Positions 9,821 through 19,104 of a DNA stretch of 64,000 bases are shown here, in pieces. The stretch is from Verrucomicrobiota bacterium. GTDB lineage: Bacteria; Verrucomicrobiota; Verrucomicrobiia; Opitutales; Opitutaceae. Position 1 is the first letter of the stretch. The number at the start of each line of letters is the position of its first letter. The notes beneath the pieces were generated by a model, which was not told where the DNA came from, did not search any database, and worked only from the letters and a program-made list of their open reading frames with translations. The DNA lies in contig JAEWQP010000003.1 of NCBI GenBank assembly GCA_023399155.1, positions 1-64,000 on the forward strand, written 5' to 3'. The translations under genes were made by a program, and so were the position numbers.

Positions 9821-11206
9821 ATGAAACGCACCACCGTGAAAGAGGCGCTTGCGAGCGCCGGGCCGGTCGACCCGATCCTCGTGCAGGGTTGGGTCCGCAC
9901 GCGCCGCGATTCGAAAGGATTTTCGTTCCTCGAGCTCAACGACGGATCGAGCCTAAAGGGCCTCCAGGTCATCGTCGACGCCTCCCTGCCCGATTACGCG
10001 CATATCCAGCGCGCGACGACAGGTGCGTCGGTCTCGATCACCGGGGCGCTCGTGCCGTCCAAGGGTGCGGGCCAGAAATGGGAGGTCGTGGCTCGTACCG
10101 TGGAGATCCTCGGTGAAGCCGACGCCACCTACCCGCTTCAGAAAAAGGGACACACTCTCGAATTTCTGCGCGAGATCGCGCACCTGCGGCCGCGTTCCAA
10201 CCTGTTCGGCGCCGTCTTCCGCGTGCGCAGCCGCCTCGCCTACGCGATCCATTCGTTCTTCCAGAGCCGCGGCTTCCTCTACGTCCACACGCCGATCATC
10301 ACGGCGAGCGACTGCGAGGGCGCGGGGGAACTCTTCCGCGTCACCACGCTCGATGCCAAGGCCCCGCCGCTGCGCGAGGACGGCAGCGTCGATTTCGCCC
10401 AGGATTTCTTCCGCAAGAAGGCGTTCCTGACCGTCAGCGGCCAGCTCGAGGCCGAGATCTTCGCCTGCGCCTTCAGCAACATCTACACCTTTGGCCCGAC
10501 CTTCCGCGCGGAGAACTCCCACACGTCGCGGCACGCGAGCGAGTTCTGGATGATCGAGCCGGAGATCGCGTTCTGCGACCTTCAGGGCAACATGGATCTC
10601 GCGGAGGAGTTCGTGAAGGGCCTGATCCGCGACGTGCGCGAGCACTGCGCTGAGGATCTCGAGTTCTTCGCCAAGTTCGTGGACAAGGAACTCCTCCCGC
10701 GGCTCGACTTCGTGCTCGAGCGCCCCTTCGTCCGCCTGAGCTACACCGACGCCATCGAGATCCTGCTCAAGAGCGGCCGCACCTTCGAGTATCCAGTTTC
10801 CTGGGGCACGAACCTGCAGAGCGAGCACGAGCGTTTCCTCACCGAGGAGCACTTCAAGAGCCCGGTCACGGTCTTCAACTACCCGAAGGAGATCAAGCCG
10901 TTCTACATGCGGCTGAACGAGGACAACAAGACGGTGACGGCGATGGACGTGCTCGTGCCCGGCATCGGCGAGATCGTCGGCGGGAGCCAGCGCGAGGAGC
11001 GCCTCGACGTGCTCATCGACAACATGCGCCGCCACGGTATCAGCGAGAAGGACTACGGCTGGTACATCGACCTGCGCCGGTTCGGGACGGTCCCGCACGC
11101 GGGCTTCGGCCTCGGCTTCGAACGCATGCTCATGTTCGTGACCGGCGTCGGCAACATCCGCGACGTCATCCCCTTCGCCCGCACGCCGGGTGTGTGCGAG
11201 TTCTAG
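9821..11206 (+). CDS. asnS: Asparaginyl-tRNA synthetase
   Basis: AsnRS charges tRNA-Asn. From the ATG at 9821 the product has 461 residues. The N-terminal OB-fold (VQGWVRTRRDSKGFSFLEL) binds the anticodon. The class IIb catalytic core shows motif 2 (FRAENSHTSRHASEFWM) and motif 3 (GFGLGFERMLMF). The insertion with many Phe-Asp-Glu residues around 190-210 is usual for AsnRS and separates it from AspRS. A longer frame from 9755 is possible but the homologous region starts at MKRTTVKEAL. The gene converges with the metalloprotease gene that ends at 11263. Confidence 0.96.
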   Translation: MKRTTVKEALASAGPVDPILVQGWVRTRRDSKGFSFLELNDGSSLKGLQVIVDASLPDYAHIQRATTGASVSITGALVPSKGAGQKWEVVARTVEILGEADATYPLQKKGHTLEFLREIAHLRPRSNLFGAVFRVRSRLAYAIHSFFQSRGFLYVHTPIITASDCEGAGELFRVTTLDAKAPPLREDGSVDFAQDFFRKKAFLTVSGQLEAEIFACAFSNIYTFGPTFRAENSHTSRHASEFWMIEPEIAFCDLQGNMDLAEEFVKGLIRDVREHCAEDLEFFAKFVDKELLPRLDFVLERPFVRLSYTDAIEILLKSGRTFEYPVSWGTNLQSEHERFLTEEHFKSPVTVFNYPKEIKPFYMRLNEDNKTVTAMDVLVPGIGEIVGGSQREERLDVLIDNMRRHGISEKDYGWYIDLRRFGTVPHAGFGLGFERMLMFVTGVGNIRDVIPFARTPGVCEF

Positions 11207-11262
11207 GGACGACCAGGCGGAGGATTCACCCCGGCCCGCGGCTCCCACCGGCGTCGCGAGCC

Positions 11263-14200
11263 TTACGGCCGGAGATACACTTCCACCAGTGCCACGCCGG
11301 TGGTGCCGCCGGCGCCGGTGGCGTGCACGGTGTAGATCCCGGGCGAGAGGGTCACAACGAAGGCCGCGTCCCTGCTGCCTGCGACGAGTGGGAACGCCCC
11401 CAACTCGGCCGCAACCGTCCGCGTCGTCGTGGATCCGGCACTACCGTCCCAGTTGTCGTTCGTAAGGACGAGGTCGTCGACCGGCTCGCCGGCCCGCCGC
11501 TTGTAGATCGCGAGCTGCGGATCCGCGAGCACGCCGGTGAGGCCGAAGGTGGACTGCAGCCCTGGCCCGACGGCGCGGATGAGGAAGGTCCGCGAACCCT
11601 CCTGGGAGACGACAAAGCCCGGGATCATGAGCGCGTCACCGGTGCCCACGAAGCCCCGGTTCGATATGTTCGACAGGCGCGCCGTCGGCGTGCCGGTATC
11701 GGCATCGTAGAGCTCGACGAGCGCCAGGCCGGCTGTGTTGTTCTTGCCGCTGGCGACAACCGTGTACTGCCCCGGGGCAAGGTCGACCAGCACGGCGGCG
11801 TCCGCGCTCCCCGCGGGGAGCGGGAACGCACCGACCTGGCTGGAAGCGAGCGGGATCTGGGCCGCGTTGCCGTTCGTGCCCCAGTCATCATTGACGAGCT
11901 GGGCTTCGAACTGGCGGGAGGCGGTGTTGTAGCGCGTGAGCGTGAGTTGCGGATCAGCCAGTGTGCCGCCGAGCCCGAGCGTTCCAAGCGTCGGACCGAC
12001 GGCACGGATGAGCAGGCGCTTGGTCCCGGTGCCCTCGACCACAAACCCCGGGATGAGCGCCTCGCCCGCAAGCGCCATAGCCCGGGTGGAGAGGTTGAGC
12101 GGGCGCGCGGTGGACGGGGCGGCCGCGGCCACCGTGACCTCCGCACCCGAACTCGTCGCGGAGGAACCTCCGGCGCTCACGAGGACCGTGTAGGTTCCGG
12201 CGTGAAACGCCTGCAGGCTGCCGAGCGTGTAGGTGGCCGAGTTGGCGCCCGCGATGTCGACGCCGTTGAGGCGCCACTGATACGAAAGCTCGCCGGGACC
12301 GGAGGCACCGACGGAAAGCGAGAGCGCACCGCCGGCGGTTCCGGAGCCGGACGCCGGTTGCGCGGTGATGGCGAGCGGTGCGGTGACGGAGAGGGTCGCG
12401 GCGTTCGAGACTGCGGGCGAACTGCCGGGCTGGGTTGCCACGCAGCGGAACTGATCGCCGTGCATCGCGGTGGTCGTGGGCGACACCGTCAGGGTGGCTG
12501 TGCCTGCGCCGGAGTACGTCGCGTTGTCTGTGATTTCTGTCCAGTCGCCCGACGCAGCGGGGCGTCGCTGCCAGCGAAACGCCGGGGCTTCGGCGCCTGA
12601 CACGCTCACCGAGAACCGCGCCGCCTGGCCGGCCTCGACCGACCGGTCCGCCGGCTGTTCCACGAATGTCGGCGACGAGGCCAGGGCACCCCCGATGATG
12701 GCGAGGCTGACCGAGTCGTTCGCGGCGATGGCCGAGACCCGCGAGAGCGCCACCGGCATCGAGGCATTCCGGCCGCCGTAGCCCCACTGCACGACCGTCC
12801 CATCCGCCTTCAGCGCGAGCGAATGGTAGTTTCCCGCGGCGACGGAAACGACGCCGCTGAGGTTCGCCGGGACCGTGGCCTGGCCGTAGGTGTTCGAGGA
12901 ACCCCAGGCCACCACGGTGCCGTCGTTTCTCAGCGCGAGCGCGTGCTGGCCGCCCACCGAGAGGGACACGACGCCGGAAAGCCCGCTGGGAATCGTCCCC
13001 TGCGTGGCACCCCACCGGAGGACCGTGCCGTTGCTGCGCACGGCGTAACTCACGTTGCTGCCTGCCGCGATCGCGACGACGCCGGAGAGCCCGGCGGGAA
13101 CGGTGGATTCGCCCTGACCGTTGTTGCCCCAGGCCACCACCGTGCCGTCGCTCCTGAGTGCGAGCGCGTGGTCACCACCGATCGCGAGCTGCGTCACATT
13201 GCCGAGGCCCGCGGGCGGCGTCGTCTGCCCATACGCCGGATCGCCCCAAAGCACGACCTTACCGTCTCCCCGCACCGCACCACTGACCGCGCCGCGGGCG
13301 GAAACCGCGACCACGCCGGAGAGGCCGGAGGGCACGGTTGTCTGGCCGGCGGTGTTGCTGCCCCACGCGGTCACGGTGCCGTCCGTCCGCAGTCCGACCC
13401 CGTGCTGGGAGCCCGCGACCACGCGACGGATCCCCGTGACGCCGGCCGAAGCGCTCACCGCCTGGCTGCCTCCCCACCCGACGAGGAACGGGTTCGCGGG
13501 CTGGCCGAGGATGATCTCGACGTCGAGATACTCCTCGGGCGCGTTCCCGCCCCTGGCCAGCGGGCGTATGGTGACGCCGTGCTTCGTATCCACAAAGCTG
13601 GCACCCACGCTAAGGCCCGCATCCTGTGCCCGCGATCCCGGAGTCGTCATGTCGAGCAGCTGGCTCGCTTCGCTCGAGCCGAAGCCCCACACCACATAAG
13701 CGCCGTTGTATAGCGAGGTGTTGTTCGTGATGCTCTGGCGGAAACCGATCCAGTAGGTGCGCTCGCCGTCGCAGAAGACGTTCAGGGCGAGACTGCGGTC
13801 CAGGGGCGCCGCCTTCGTATCAAAGCGCGTGACTCGGTACGTGCCCGACTGCGTGACCGGCCGCACCGCGGCGTCGGGCAGCCAGCCAAGCAGGTTCTTG
13901 AACCAGGGGTTGAAGTGGTTGGACGCCGCCGTCGAGCCGCCTCCCATCACATCGAAGGGATCGCCGTACTCCGTGCTCGTGCCCGCGGGCGATGCGGGAT
14001 TGCCATCCGCGACCTGCCAGAGGTTGGCGTGGAAGAGCCCGAAGTTGTGGCCCAGTTCGTGCGAGGTCACACGGAAGTTGAACCAGCCGTTGATCCAGGT
14101 TTTGCCGCCGCCGACCGAACCGAGGCCGGCCCAGGTCCATTCGGAATTGGTGATCCCGCCGAGGTTGGCGAAGACGACCATCACGTGATCGTAACCCGAC

Positions 14201-15456
14201 ACGGCGTAGTCGGCGCCGGCTGCGGCCGTGGCATCGCGATGAAGCTGGTCCGTCAGATCGCCGGTGGCATAGGCTTGGGCCGTTTGCGGCATCCGGTAGG
14301 TGCGATTGGTGACGGTGGTCACGATCGACGCCGCCCCGTAACTGGACGCATCAAAGTACGGGCTCACCGAGTTGTTCATCAGGTCGAGCGCGGTCTGGTA
14401 GGCGACCGGATCGCCGGTCTTGTCCGGGAAGTCCACGCGAATGACCAGCAGCGACTTCGCCCCCGTGGTCCACGAGGTGGGCTCGAGCGGCAACACCGTC
14501 TCGCCGGCCATCACCGCGGGAACCGAAGGGCCGGGCTGATCCTCGGCGGCGATCAGGTCGGCCTCGAGCACGTCGATCAGTTCGGCCGAGGCGAGTTGGC
14601 ACTGGCGCCCGTCCACCTCAACCAGGGTCGCTTCGCCACGATTTGCGGAGGCCTGGGCCGGGACGGCAGCGAGCGCCACTCCGGATGCGGGACACGGGCC
14701 GGCTGCGATTCCCTGGTCGACCACCTCTCCCGGTTCGAGCACCCGCAGCGGGCTCTCATGCACGGCCATGCGGCCATCCAGGGCGATGCCGTGAAGCGAC
14801 GCTCCTTCCTGCGAAGTCTGCCGGGAGCGGCGCCCATAGACATAGGCATCGAAGCTCCGGCCTTCGAACGAGACCCGGTTGATCCGGGCCTCGGGCCGTC
14901 GCGAGCCGAGCGGTTGCACCGCCATCAATATCTCGTAATCGCCCCGTCCGGCTACACGCGTCTCGAGCAAGGCGTCGACAGACGCGGGCAGGAGCGTACG
15001 CATGGCAGCCGGAATGGTGAGTGCCAGCGCCAGCTCCGGATCAGAAGCGATCAGGTCAAACATCTCCCCGCGCCGGGCGTGCGCGAGAGCCACGCCCTCG
15101 AATTCAAGCAGCGCGTGATCCAGCGCCGTGTCGGATCCGAGGTAGGCGAGCGTCCATTCCCGGAAGGCGTTCATCGCCGGCGGCATGGGTCCATCCCAAG
15201 CCTGGGCGTAGGCCAGAGGCGCAACTGGGTCCGGCAGCGCGGGCGAGTGCGCGGCCCGCATGGCTTCGCGGGTCGAACCTCCCGACACTCGTGCAGCCGG
15301 CTCCAACTGATTCGCCACATCCGGTCCAGCGAGCCTGTCGGGGATCGAGACAACCTCCGGCGCCGACCGCTGGGTCGCAACAAACACGAAGACGGAGGAA
15401 GCGCCGAAACACGCGAGTGCGATTCCGGCCAGAAAGGACTTGGAGCGGCGGGACAT
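11263..15456 (-). CDS. Giant secreted metalloprotease with RCC1 and Ig-like modules
   Basis: The product has 1397 residues from the ATG at 15456, which starts a signal peptide (MSRRSKSFLAGIALACFGAS). A propeptide region is followed by a zinc peptidase domain with HELGHNFGLFH at residues 466-476 and a downstream DVMGG Met-turn, the HExxHxxGxxH pattern of metzincins. Residues about 665-920 hold six or seven RCC1-like repeats (DGTVVAWG spaced by about 40 residues), expected to form a beta-propeller. Two Ig-like modules follow (about 925-1115), then two copies of a 130-residue repeat with LIRAVGP and VNDDWG. No sorting signal was seen. It is probably exported and degrades or binds extracellular protein or glycan. 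Upstream residues to 15528 look non-coding. Confidence 0.85.
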   Translation of the reverse strand: MSRRSKSFLAGIALACFGASSVFVFVATQRSAPEVVSIPDRLAGPDVANQLEPAARVSGGSTREAMRAAHSPALPDPVAPLAYAQAWDGPMPPAMNAFREWTLAYLGSDTALDHALLEFEGVALAHARRGEMFDLIASDPELALALTIPAAMRTLLPASVDALLETRVAGRGDYEILMAVQPLGSRRPEARINRVSFEGRSFDAYVYGRRSRQTSQEGASLHGIALDGRMAVHESPLRVLEPGEVVDQGIAAGPCPASGVALAAVPAQASANRGEATLVEVDGRQCQLASAELIDVLEADLIAAEDQPGPSVPAVMAGETVLPLEPTSWTTGAKSLLVIRVDFPDKTGDPVAYQTALDLMNNSVSPYFDASSYGAASIVTTVTNRTYRMPQTAQAYATGDLTDQLHRDATAAAGADYAVSGYDHVMVVFANLGGITNSEWTWAGLGSVGGGKTWINGWFNFRVTSHELGHNFGLFHANLWQVADGNPASPAGTSTEYGDPFDVMGGGSTAASNHFNPWFKNLLGWLPDAAVRPVTQSGTYRVTRFDTKAAPLDRSLALNVFCDGERTYWIGFRQSITNNTSLYNGAYVVWGFGSSEASQLLDMTTPGSRAQDAGLSVGASFVDTKHGVTIRPLARGGNAPEEYLDVEIILGQPANPFLVGWGGSQAVSASAGVTGIRRVVAGSQHGVGLRTDGTVTAWGSNTAGQTTVPSGLSGVVAVSARGAVSGAVRGDGKVVLWGDPAYGQTTPPAGLGNVTQLAIGGDHALALRSDGTVVAWGNNGQGESTVPAGLSGVVAIAAGSNVSYAVRSNGTVLRWGATQGTIPSGLSGVVSLSVGGQHALALRNDGTVVAWGSSNTYGQATVPANLSGVVSVAAGNYHSLALKADGTVVQWGYGGRNASMPVALSRVSAIAANDSVSLAIIGGALASSPTFVEQPADRSVEAGQAARFSVSVSGAEAPAFRWQRRPAASGDWTEITDNATYSGAGTATLTVSPTTTAMHGDQFRCVATQPGSSPAVSNAATLSVTAPLAITAQPASGSGTAGGALSLSVGASGPGELSYQWRLNGVDIAGANSATYTLGSLQAFHAGTYTVLVSAGGSSATSSGAEVTVAAAAPSTARPLNLSTRAMALAGEALIPGFVVEGTGTKRLLIRAVGPTLGTLGLGGTLADPQLTLTRYNTASRQFEAQLVNDDWGTNGNAAQIPLASSQVGAFPLPAGSADAAVLVDLAPGQYTVVASGKNNTAGLALVELYDADTGTPTARLSNISNRGFVGTGDALMIPGFVVSQEGSRTFLIRAVGPGLQSTFGLTGVLADPQLAIYKRRAGEPVDDLVLTNDNWDGSAGSTTTRTVAAELGAFPLVAGSRDAAFVVTLSPGIYTVHATGAGGTTGVALVEVYLRP

Positions 15457-15579
15457 GGAGGTGAGGCGGGCACCGGGCCGGATCCACGGACCCGGTGCCA
15501 CTTCGCACATCGGAATAGACGCGCCCATCCCGTGGACCGCGAGCGCGTCGGCGCGTTTTCCACGGCTATTTACCCGATT

Positions 15580-15924
15580 TTAGGCAGGCCCTTCCGCCAT
15601 TCTCCGGGTCCGTCCCAGGATCTCCTGGAAAACGCCCGGCGACAGGTCCGGTCGCCGGCTTACCACAAGCACATCCTGCAGCCGGCGCAGCTGCTGTTCC
15701 ACCTGTTCCAGGCGCGGATCGTCGGACACATCGAGCAGCATGGTGCTCGTCTCGCCGCCCGATTCCGCATCGGGGACGCAGAGTATCGCCTCCAGGTTGA
15801 AGGCGCGGCGGGAGAACAGCCCGGTGATGTGCGACATCGCCCCGGGGTGATTCCTCACGCGGAGCTCGAGCACGGTGCGGCGCGCCTCGGCGACGCGCTC
15901 CTGGTCGGTTGACGCGTCAGGCAT
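15580..15924 (-). CDS. ilvN: Acetolactate synthase small (regulatory) subunit
   Basis: IlvN tunes acetolactate synthase and gives valine feedback. The 114-residue product has an ACT domain (residues 18-95): LELRVRNHPGAMSHITGLFS followed by AFNLEAI. It belongs to the short IlvN form rather than the 160-residue IlvH form. Its ATG overlaps the ilvB stop by 8 bp, so translation is likely coupled. Together with ilvB it makes the first enzyme of branched-chain amino acid synthesis. Confidence 0.9.
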   Translation of the reverse strand: MPDASTDQERVAEARRTVLELRVRNHPGAMSHITGLFSRRAFNLEAILCVPDAESGGETSTMLLDVSDDPRLEQVEQQLRRLQDVLVVSRRPDLSPGVFQEILGRTRRMAEGPA

Positions 15925-17623
15925 GGCTCACCTCCGTCTCCAGCGTATTCACGATCTGGTTTCGATTGGCGGCGCCGGGCGGAACCATCGGCAGCACGTT
16001 GTGCGACTCGTGGATCGGCACGTCGATCAGGCATGGACCCGGCGCGGCGAGGGCTGAGGCGAGGTCGGCGAGCGGGTCGCACGCACCCGCCTCGATCCGC
16101 ACGCCCCGGATGCCGAACGCGCGGGCCACCGCGGCGAAGTCCGGGGCCGCATGAAACCGCGAGGCCTCGAAGCGCTGCGCATAGAACAGCTCCTGCTGCT
16201 GGCGCACCAGGCCGAGGTGGTCGTTGTTGAACACCACCACCGCCACCGGGAGGTCGAGTTCGGCGAGCGTTGCCAGTTCCTGGATATTCATGAGGATCGA
16301 TCCGTCGCCACTCACGCACACCACCCGTCCGCCCTCGTCGCGCCGCGCGAGCGCGGCGCCGATCGCGGCGGGAAGCCCGAAGCCCATCGTCCCCAGCCCG
16401 CCCGAGGTCAGGAACGTGCGGGGCCGCCGCACCGGGTAGGCCTGCGCCATCCACATCTGGTGCTGGCCCACGTCGGTCGTCACCACGGTGTCCGGCGCGA
16501 GCGAGGCGCCGAGAAAACGGCAGACGTTGACCGGATGCAGCGGATCCTCCGCCTGCGGCGGATGCCGCAGCGGGTGGGCGGCGCGCAACTGCGCGGCACG
16601 CGCGCACCAGGCCCGTCGCTCCGCCTGCGGCAGGCGCGGCAGGAGGCGGCCAAGGATGTCCGCAGCGTCTCCCACCAACCCGAGGAATGGCGACTTGATC
16701 TTGCCGATCTCGGCCGCGTCGATGTCGATATGGGCGATCGTCGCACGCGGACAAAATTCCGCCACCTTGCCGGTGGCACGATCGTCGAACCGCGCCCCGA
16801 TCGCGAAAAGCAGGTCGGCCTCCTCGAGCAGCTGGTTCGTTCCACGCGCGCCATGCATGCCCAGCATGCCCATGGCGAGAGGATCATCCGGCGGGACCGC
16901 GCCGAGCGCCATCAACGTGCTCACCACCGGCGCCTGCAGGCGGCGCGCGAGGTCGCGCGCGAGGTCCGCCGCGCCCGCAGCGATCACACCCCCACCGAGG
17001 TAGAGCACGGGATGCTCCGCCCGGGCAAGCAGGGCGGCGAGCTGGTCGATCAACGCGTCTGGGCAGCGCGGTTCAGGCGTTCGTCCCCCGGGGGAGGGAA
17101 GGCGGCTCTCGTCGAAGTCGATCTGAGCGTTCTGCACGTCCTTGGGCACATCGATCGCCACCGGCCCGGGCCGCCCCGACTCGGCGATCGTGAACGCCTG
17201 CGGCACCACCTCGAGCAGCTCGCCGACCGAGCGCACGAGAAAGTTGTGCTTGGTGATCGGAAGGGTCAGCCCGTAGGCGTCCACCTCCTGGAACGCATCC
17301 GTGCCGATCAGTGCCTGCGGCACCTGCCCCGTGATCGCCACGAGAGGGATGGAATCGAGGCGCGCATCGGCGATCGCGGTGAGGAGGTTGGTGGCACCGG
17401 GGCCGGAGGTGGCGAGGGCGACGGCCGCACGCCCCGTGACGCGCGCCATGCCCTGGGCGATGAATCCCGCACCCTGTTCATGGCGTGCAAGGATATGGTG
17501 GATACGACTTCGATGCAGCGCGTCGTAAAACGGCAGGATGGCCCCGCCGGGGATTCCTGCGATCGTGTCGATGCCCTGGCGTTCGAGCAGGATACGCAGG
17601 AGGTTGGCTCCATTGGTCTTCAT
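15917..17623 (-). CDS. ilvB: Acetolactate synthase large subunit
   Basis: This thiamine-diphosphate enzyme condenses pyruvate with pyruvate or 2-oxobutyrate, starting valine, leucine and isoleucine synthesis. From ATG 17623 it has 568 residues, the normal length. The catalytic Glu is in ARHEQGAGF, and the TPP-binding GDGSILMN...NN motif is near residue 440. FAD-binding and central domains are intact. The longer frame to 17932 passes through the attenuator and leader region, so it is not the start. Expression is probably controlled by attenuation, given the valine-rich leader at 17752-17850. Confidence 0.95.
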   Translation of the reverse strand: MKTNGANLLRILLERQGIDTIAGIPGGAILPFYDALHRSRIHHILARHEQGAGFIAQGMARVTGRAAVALATSGPGATNLLTAIADARLDSIPLVAITGQVPQALIGTDAFQEVDAYGLTLPITKHNFLVRSVGELLEVVPQAFTIAESGRPGPVAIDVPKDVQNAQIDFDESRLPSPGGRTPEPRCPDALIDQLAALLARAEHPVLYLGGGVIAAGAADLARDLARRLQAPVVSTLMALGAVPPDDPLAMGMLGMHGARGTNQLLEEADLLFAIGARFDDRATGKVAEFCPRATIAHIDIDAAEIGKIKSPFLGLVGDAADILGRLLPRLPQAERRAWCARAAQLRAAHPLRHPPQAEDPLHPVNVCRFLGASLAPDTVVTTDVGQHQMWMAQAYPVRRPRTFLTSGGLGTMGFGLPAAIGAALARRDEGGRVVCVSGDGSILMNIQELATLAELDLPVAVVVFNNDHLGLVRQQQELFYAQRFEASRFHAAPDFAAVARAFGIRGVRIEAGACDPLADLASALAAPGPCLIDVPIHESHNVLPMVPPGAANRNQIVNTLETEVSHA

Positions 17624-17705
17624 GATGGTCGAGTCTGGGTGAGCGTTGGGTGGTTTCTGCGGTGCTGAAACCCGCTCCCGTGCGGACCGGCCGGGGCAAA
17701 ACAAA

Positions 17706-17738
17706 AAGCCCCCTCCGGTGGTGCACCGGAGGGGGCTT
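17706..17738 (-). terminator. ilvBN attenuator hairpin
   Basis: On the minus strand a perfect 15-bp stem (AAGCCCCCTCCGGTG with its exact complement, 3-nt loop) is followed by CTTTTTGTTTT. It is a textbook intrinsic terminator, 13 bp after the leader-peptide stop and 82 bp before ilvB. Its position says it terminates transcription before ilvB unless the leader is read slowly. Confidence 0.88.
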
Positions 17739-17751
17739 GGTGTGAAAGCGA

Positions 17752-17850
17752 TCAGACCCCTCGCGGCGCGTTGGTAACGACGACGACGACAACGACCGCA
17801 AGGACGAGCGAGCGGAGCGAGGCGAGGCTGGCGTTGCCGGAGGAGATCAT
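17752..17850 (-). CDS. Valine-rich ilvBN leader peptide
   Basis: A 32-residue reading frame starts with ATG at 17850 and ends with TGA at 17752. It reads MISSGNASLASLRSLVLA, then seven valines in a row (nine Val in total) and four leucines, then a short tail. Codons are GTC and GTT. Such leader peptides sense charged tRNA-Val/Leu: when the ribosome stalls, an antiterminator forms. The terminator hairpin lies directly downstream. No other function is expected, and the peptide itself is likely unstable. The stretch would read as poly-Thr on the opposite strand, but only this strand fits the context. Confidence 0.85.
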   Translation of the reverse strand: MISSGNASLASLRSLVLAVVVVVVVTNAPRGV

Positions 17851-18013
17851 GAGCTGGAGTGGATATCGGTGCAGCGGGGCGCGGATCAAGGCTGAAGTTT
17901 CCCACGCCTCCCTGCGGGTGCGGGATCAGCATCCTGCCGCCGCGTTTTTTTTCTGCAACCTATCCCGGGTTCGCCGGGTTGATACGGCAGAACAACAACG
18001 AAACGATCCACCC

Positions 18014-18187
18014 ATGAAGACTGCCACCTTCTCCGTCCTCGCCATCACCGCGGCCCCCGCCGCCACCTTCATCCTCGGGCTGACGAGCCTCTCCGCTGAG
18101 ATGTCCTTCGCCCTCGCCTCTTCGCTGGCCATCACGGCTTTTGCCGTCGACTCGCTCTTCGTGCGACCCGCGCGAAGTCGCGGCTGA
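18014..18187 (+). CDS. Small hydrophobic protein, unknown
   Basis: A 57-residue frame starting MKTATFSVLAITAAPAATF has two hydrophobic stretches (about residues 5-25 and 30-50) and an Arg-rich tail, so it is a likely small membrane protein. It is divergent from the ilv leader. No strong Shine-Dalgarno sequence is visible. A terminator-like hairpin follows at 18225, which supports a real short transcript. I do not recognise the family. Confidence 0.5.
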   Translation: MKTATFSVLAITAAPAATFILGLTSLSAEMSFALASSLAITAFAVDSLFVRPARSRG

Positions 18188-18224
18188 CGGCCTCCCTTTG
18201 CTCATCAGCAGGAGCGAAATCGGG

Positions 18225-18261
18225 ACAGGCGGTCGGGGGCACCACGCTCCTGGCCGCCTGT
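18225..18261 (+). terminator. Hairpin after small membrane protein gene
   Basis: ACAGGCGGTC and GGCCGCCTGT pair as a 10-bp stem with one wobble and a 17-nt loop, followed by TTTGCGTTT. It stands 37 bp after the stop of the 57-residue frame. Confidence 0.55.
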
Positions 18262-18279
18262 TTGCGTTTCTCGGAGCGG

Positions 18280-18413
18280 TCAGCTGTCAGCTCTCAGCGA
18301 TCAGCTGAGTGACCATGGAATCGGGTTTGAAGCAGGCTGCGCTCAATCGCGAAGCGAACAGCGGATCGCTGTCGGTTGCGGCCTGACTGCTGACAGCTGC
18401 CAACTGGCAGCAG
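18280..18413. repeat. Inverted TCAGC-rich repeats
   Basis: The segment 18280-18310 is built of TCAGCTGTCAGC-type words; 18384-18413 contains the inverse (GCTGACAGCTGCC). The two arms are about 75 bp apart. The words recur with small changes, which looks like a degenerate palindromic intergenic element rather than chance. The rest of the gap between 18188 and 18421 holds no gene. Confidence 0.45.
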
Positions 18414-18421
18414 CGGAGCTC

Positions 18422-19096
18422 TCAGTTAAACGCCAGCTTGAGCTGGTTTTCCTCGACCTTGACGCTCGTCACGGCCTTCCAGGACGCCTCGACGTTATCA
18501 GGAACTGGATACGCGCCGACGAATTTCCCGACGAACATCTTTCCGAGCGGACCGGGGAGGGGGCACGAGCCCACGTAAACCTTCGTCGGCACGAAGACGT
18601 GGCGGTCGCCGGATTTCTCAAAGCGGCCGCGCGCCTGGGTCACGACGGATTTGTCCGCCTCGCCCCAGGTGACGCGATACTCGAGCCCGATCTGAAAATC
18701 CGAGCCGTTGATGCGAAACAGGGGCAGGCCGGGATCGATCTCGAGGTCGTACTCGTCGAACTTCACGCGGCGATCGGACGAACCATACGTGGTCGCGACC
18801 CACCGGTTGACATCCTGCTCGATGATGGCGACGCCGGTAGGCGCCTTCTCGACGAACGCACGCTCGCGCACGCGCCACTGCTGGCCGCTGGGATGCCCGG
18901 GATTGCCGGGGATGTAGGTCACGACATTGCGCTCGCCCGGCGTCTCCTTCGCCGCGGCCGCGGTGGAGGCATCGACCATTTTCACCGGCTTGAACGCGAG
19001 ATAGATGCCGGCGATCAATACGCCGCAAGCGGCGCCGGAAAGGATCTGCAGGATGATGGCGAGCGGACCGGGAATGTCGTGATGGAACTTGCGCAT
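18422..19096 (-). CDS. Membrane-anchored protein of unknown function
   Basis: From ATG 19096 the product has 224 residues: a single membrane helix at residues about 13-33 (LAIILQILSGAACGVLIAGI) and an outside domain without an enzymatic motif that I recognise. It follows fmdB by 8 bp and ends the three-gene run DUF4013 protein, fmdB, this gene. The frame upstream of 19096 overlaps fmdB and is not the start. It may be a cell-envelope accessory protein; this is inference. Confidence 0.75.
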   Translation of the reverse strand: MRKFHHDIPGPLAIILQILSGAACGVLIAGIYLAFKPVKMVDASTAAAAKETPGERNVVTYIPGNPGHPSGQQWRVRERAFVEKAPTGVAIIEQDVNRWVATTYGSSDRRVKFDEYDLEIDPGLPLFRINGSDFQIGLEYRVTWGEADKSVVTQARGRFEKSGDRHVFVPTKVYVGSCPLPGPLGKMFVGKFVGAYPVPDNVEASWKAVTSVKVEENQLKLAFN

Positions 19097-19104
19097 GGTG
19101 CGGC

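Noticed and set aside
11194..15912. Long plus-strand frames opposite the metalloprotease
   Set aside because: They encode low-complexity Arg/Gly-rich sequence without domain motifs, while the minus strand shows clear peptidase, RCC1 and Ig modules.
17771..18187. Plus-strand frame with a poly-Thr start
   Set aside because: The Thr run is only the complement of the Val run in the ilv leader. The believable small gene begins at 18014.
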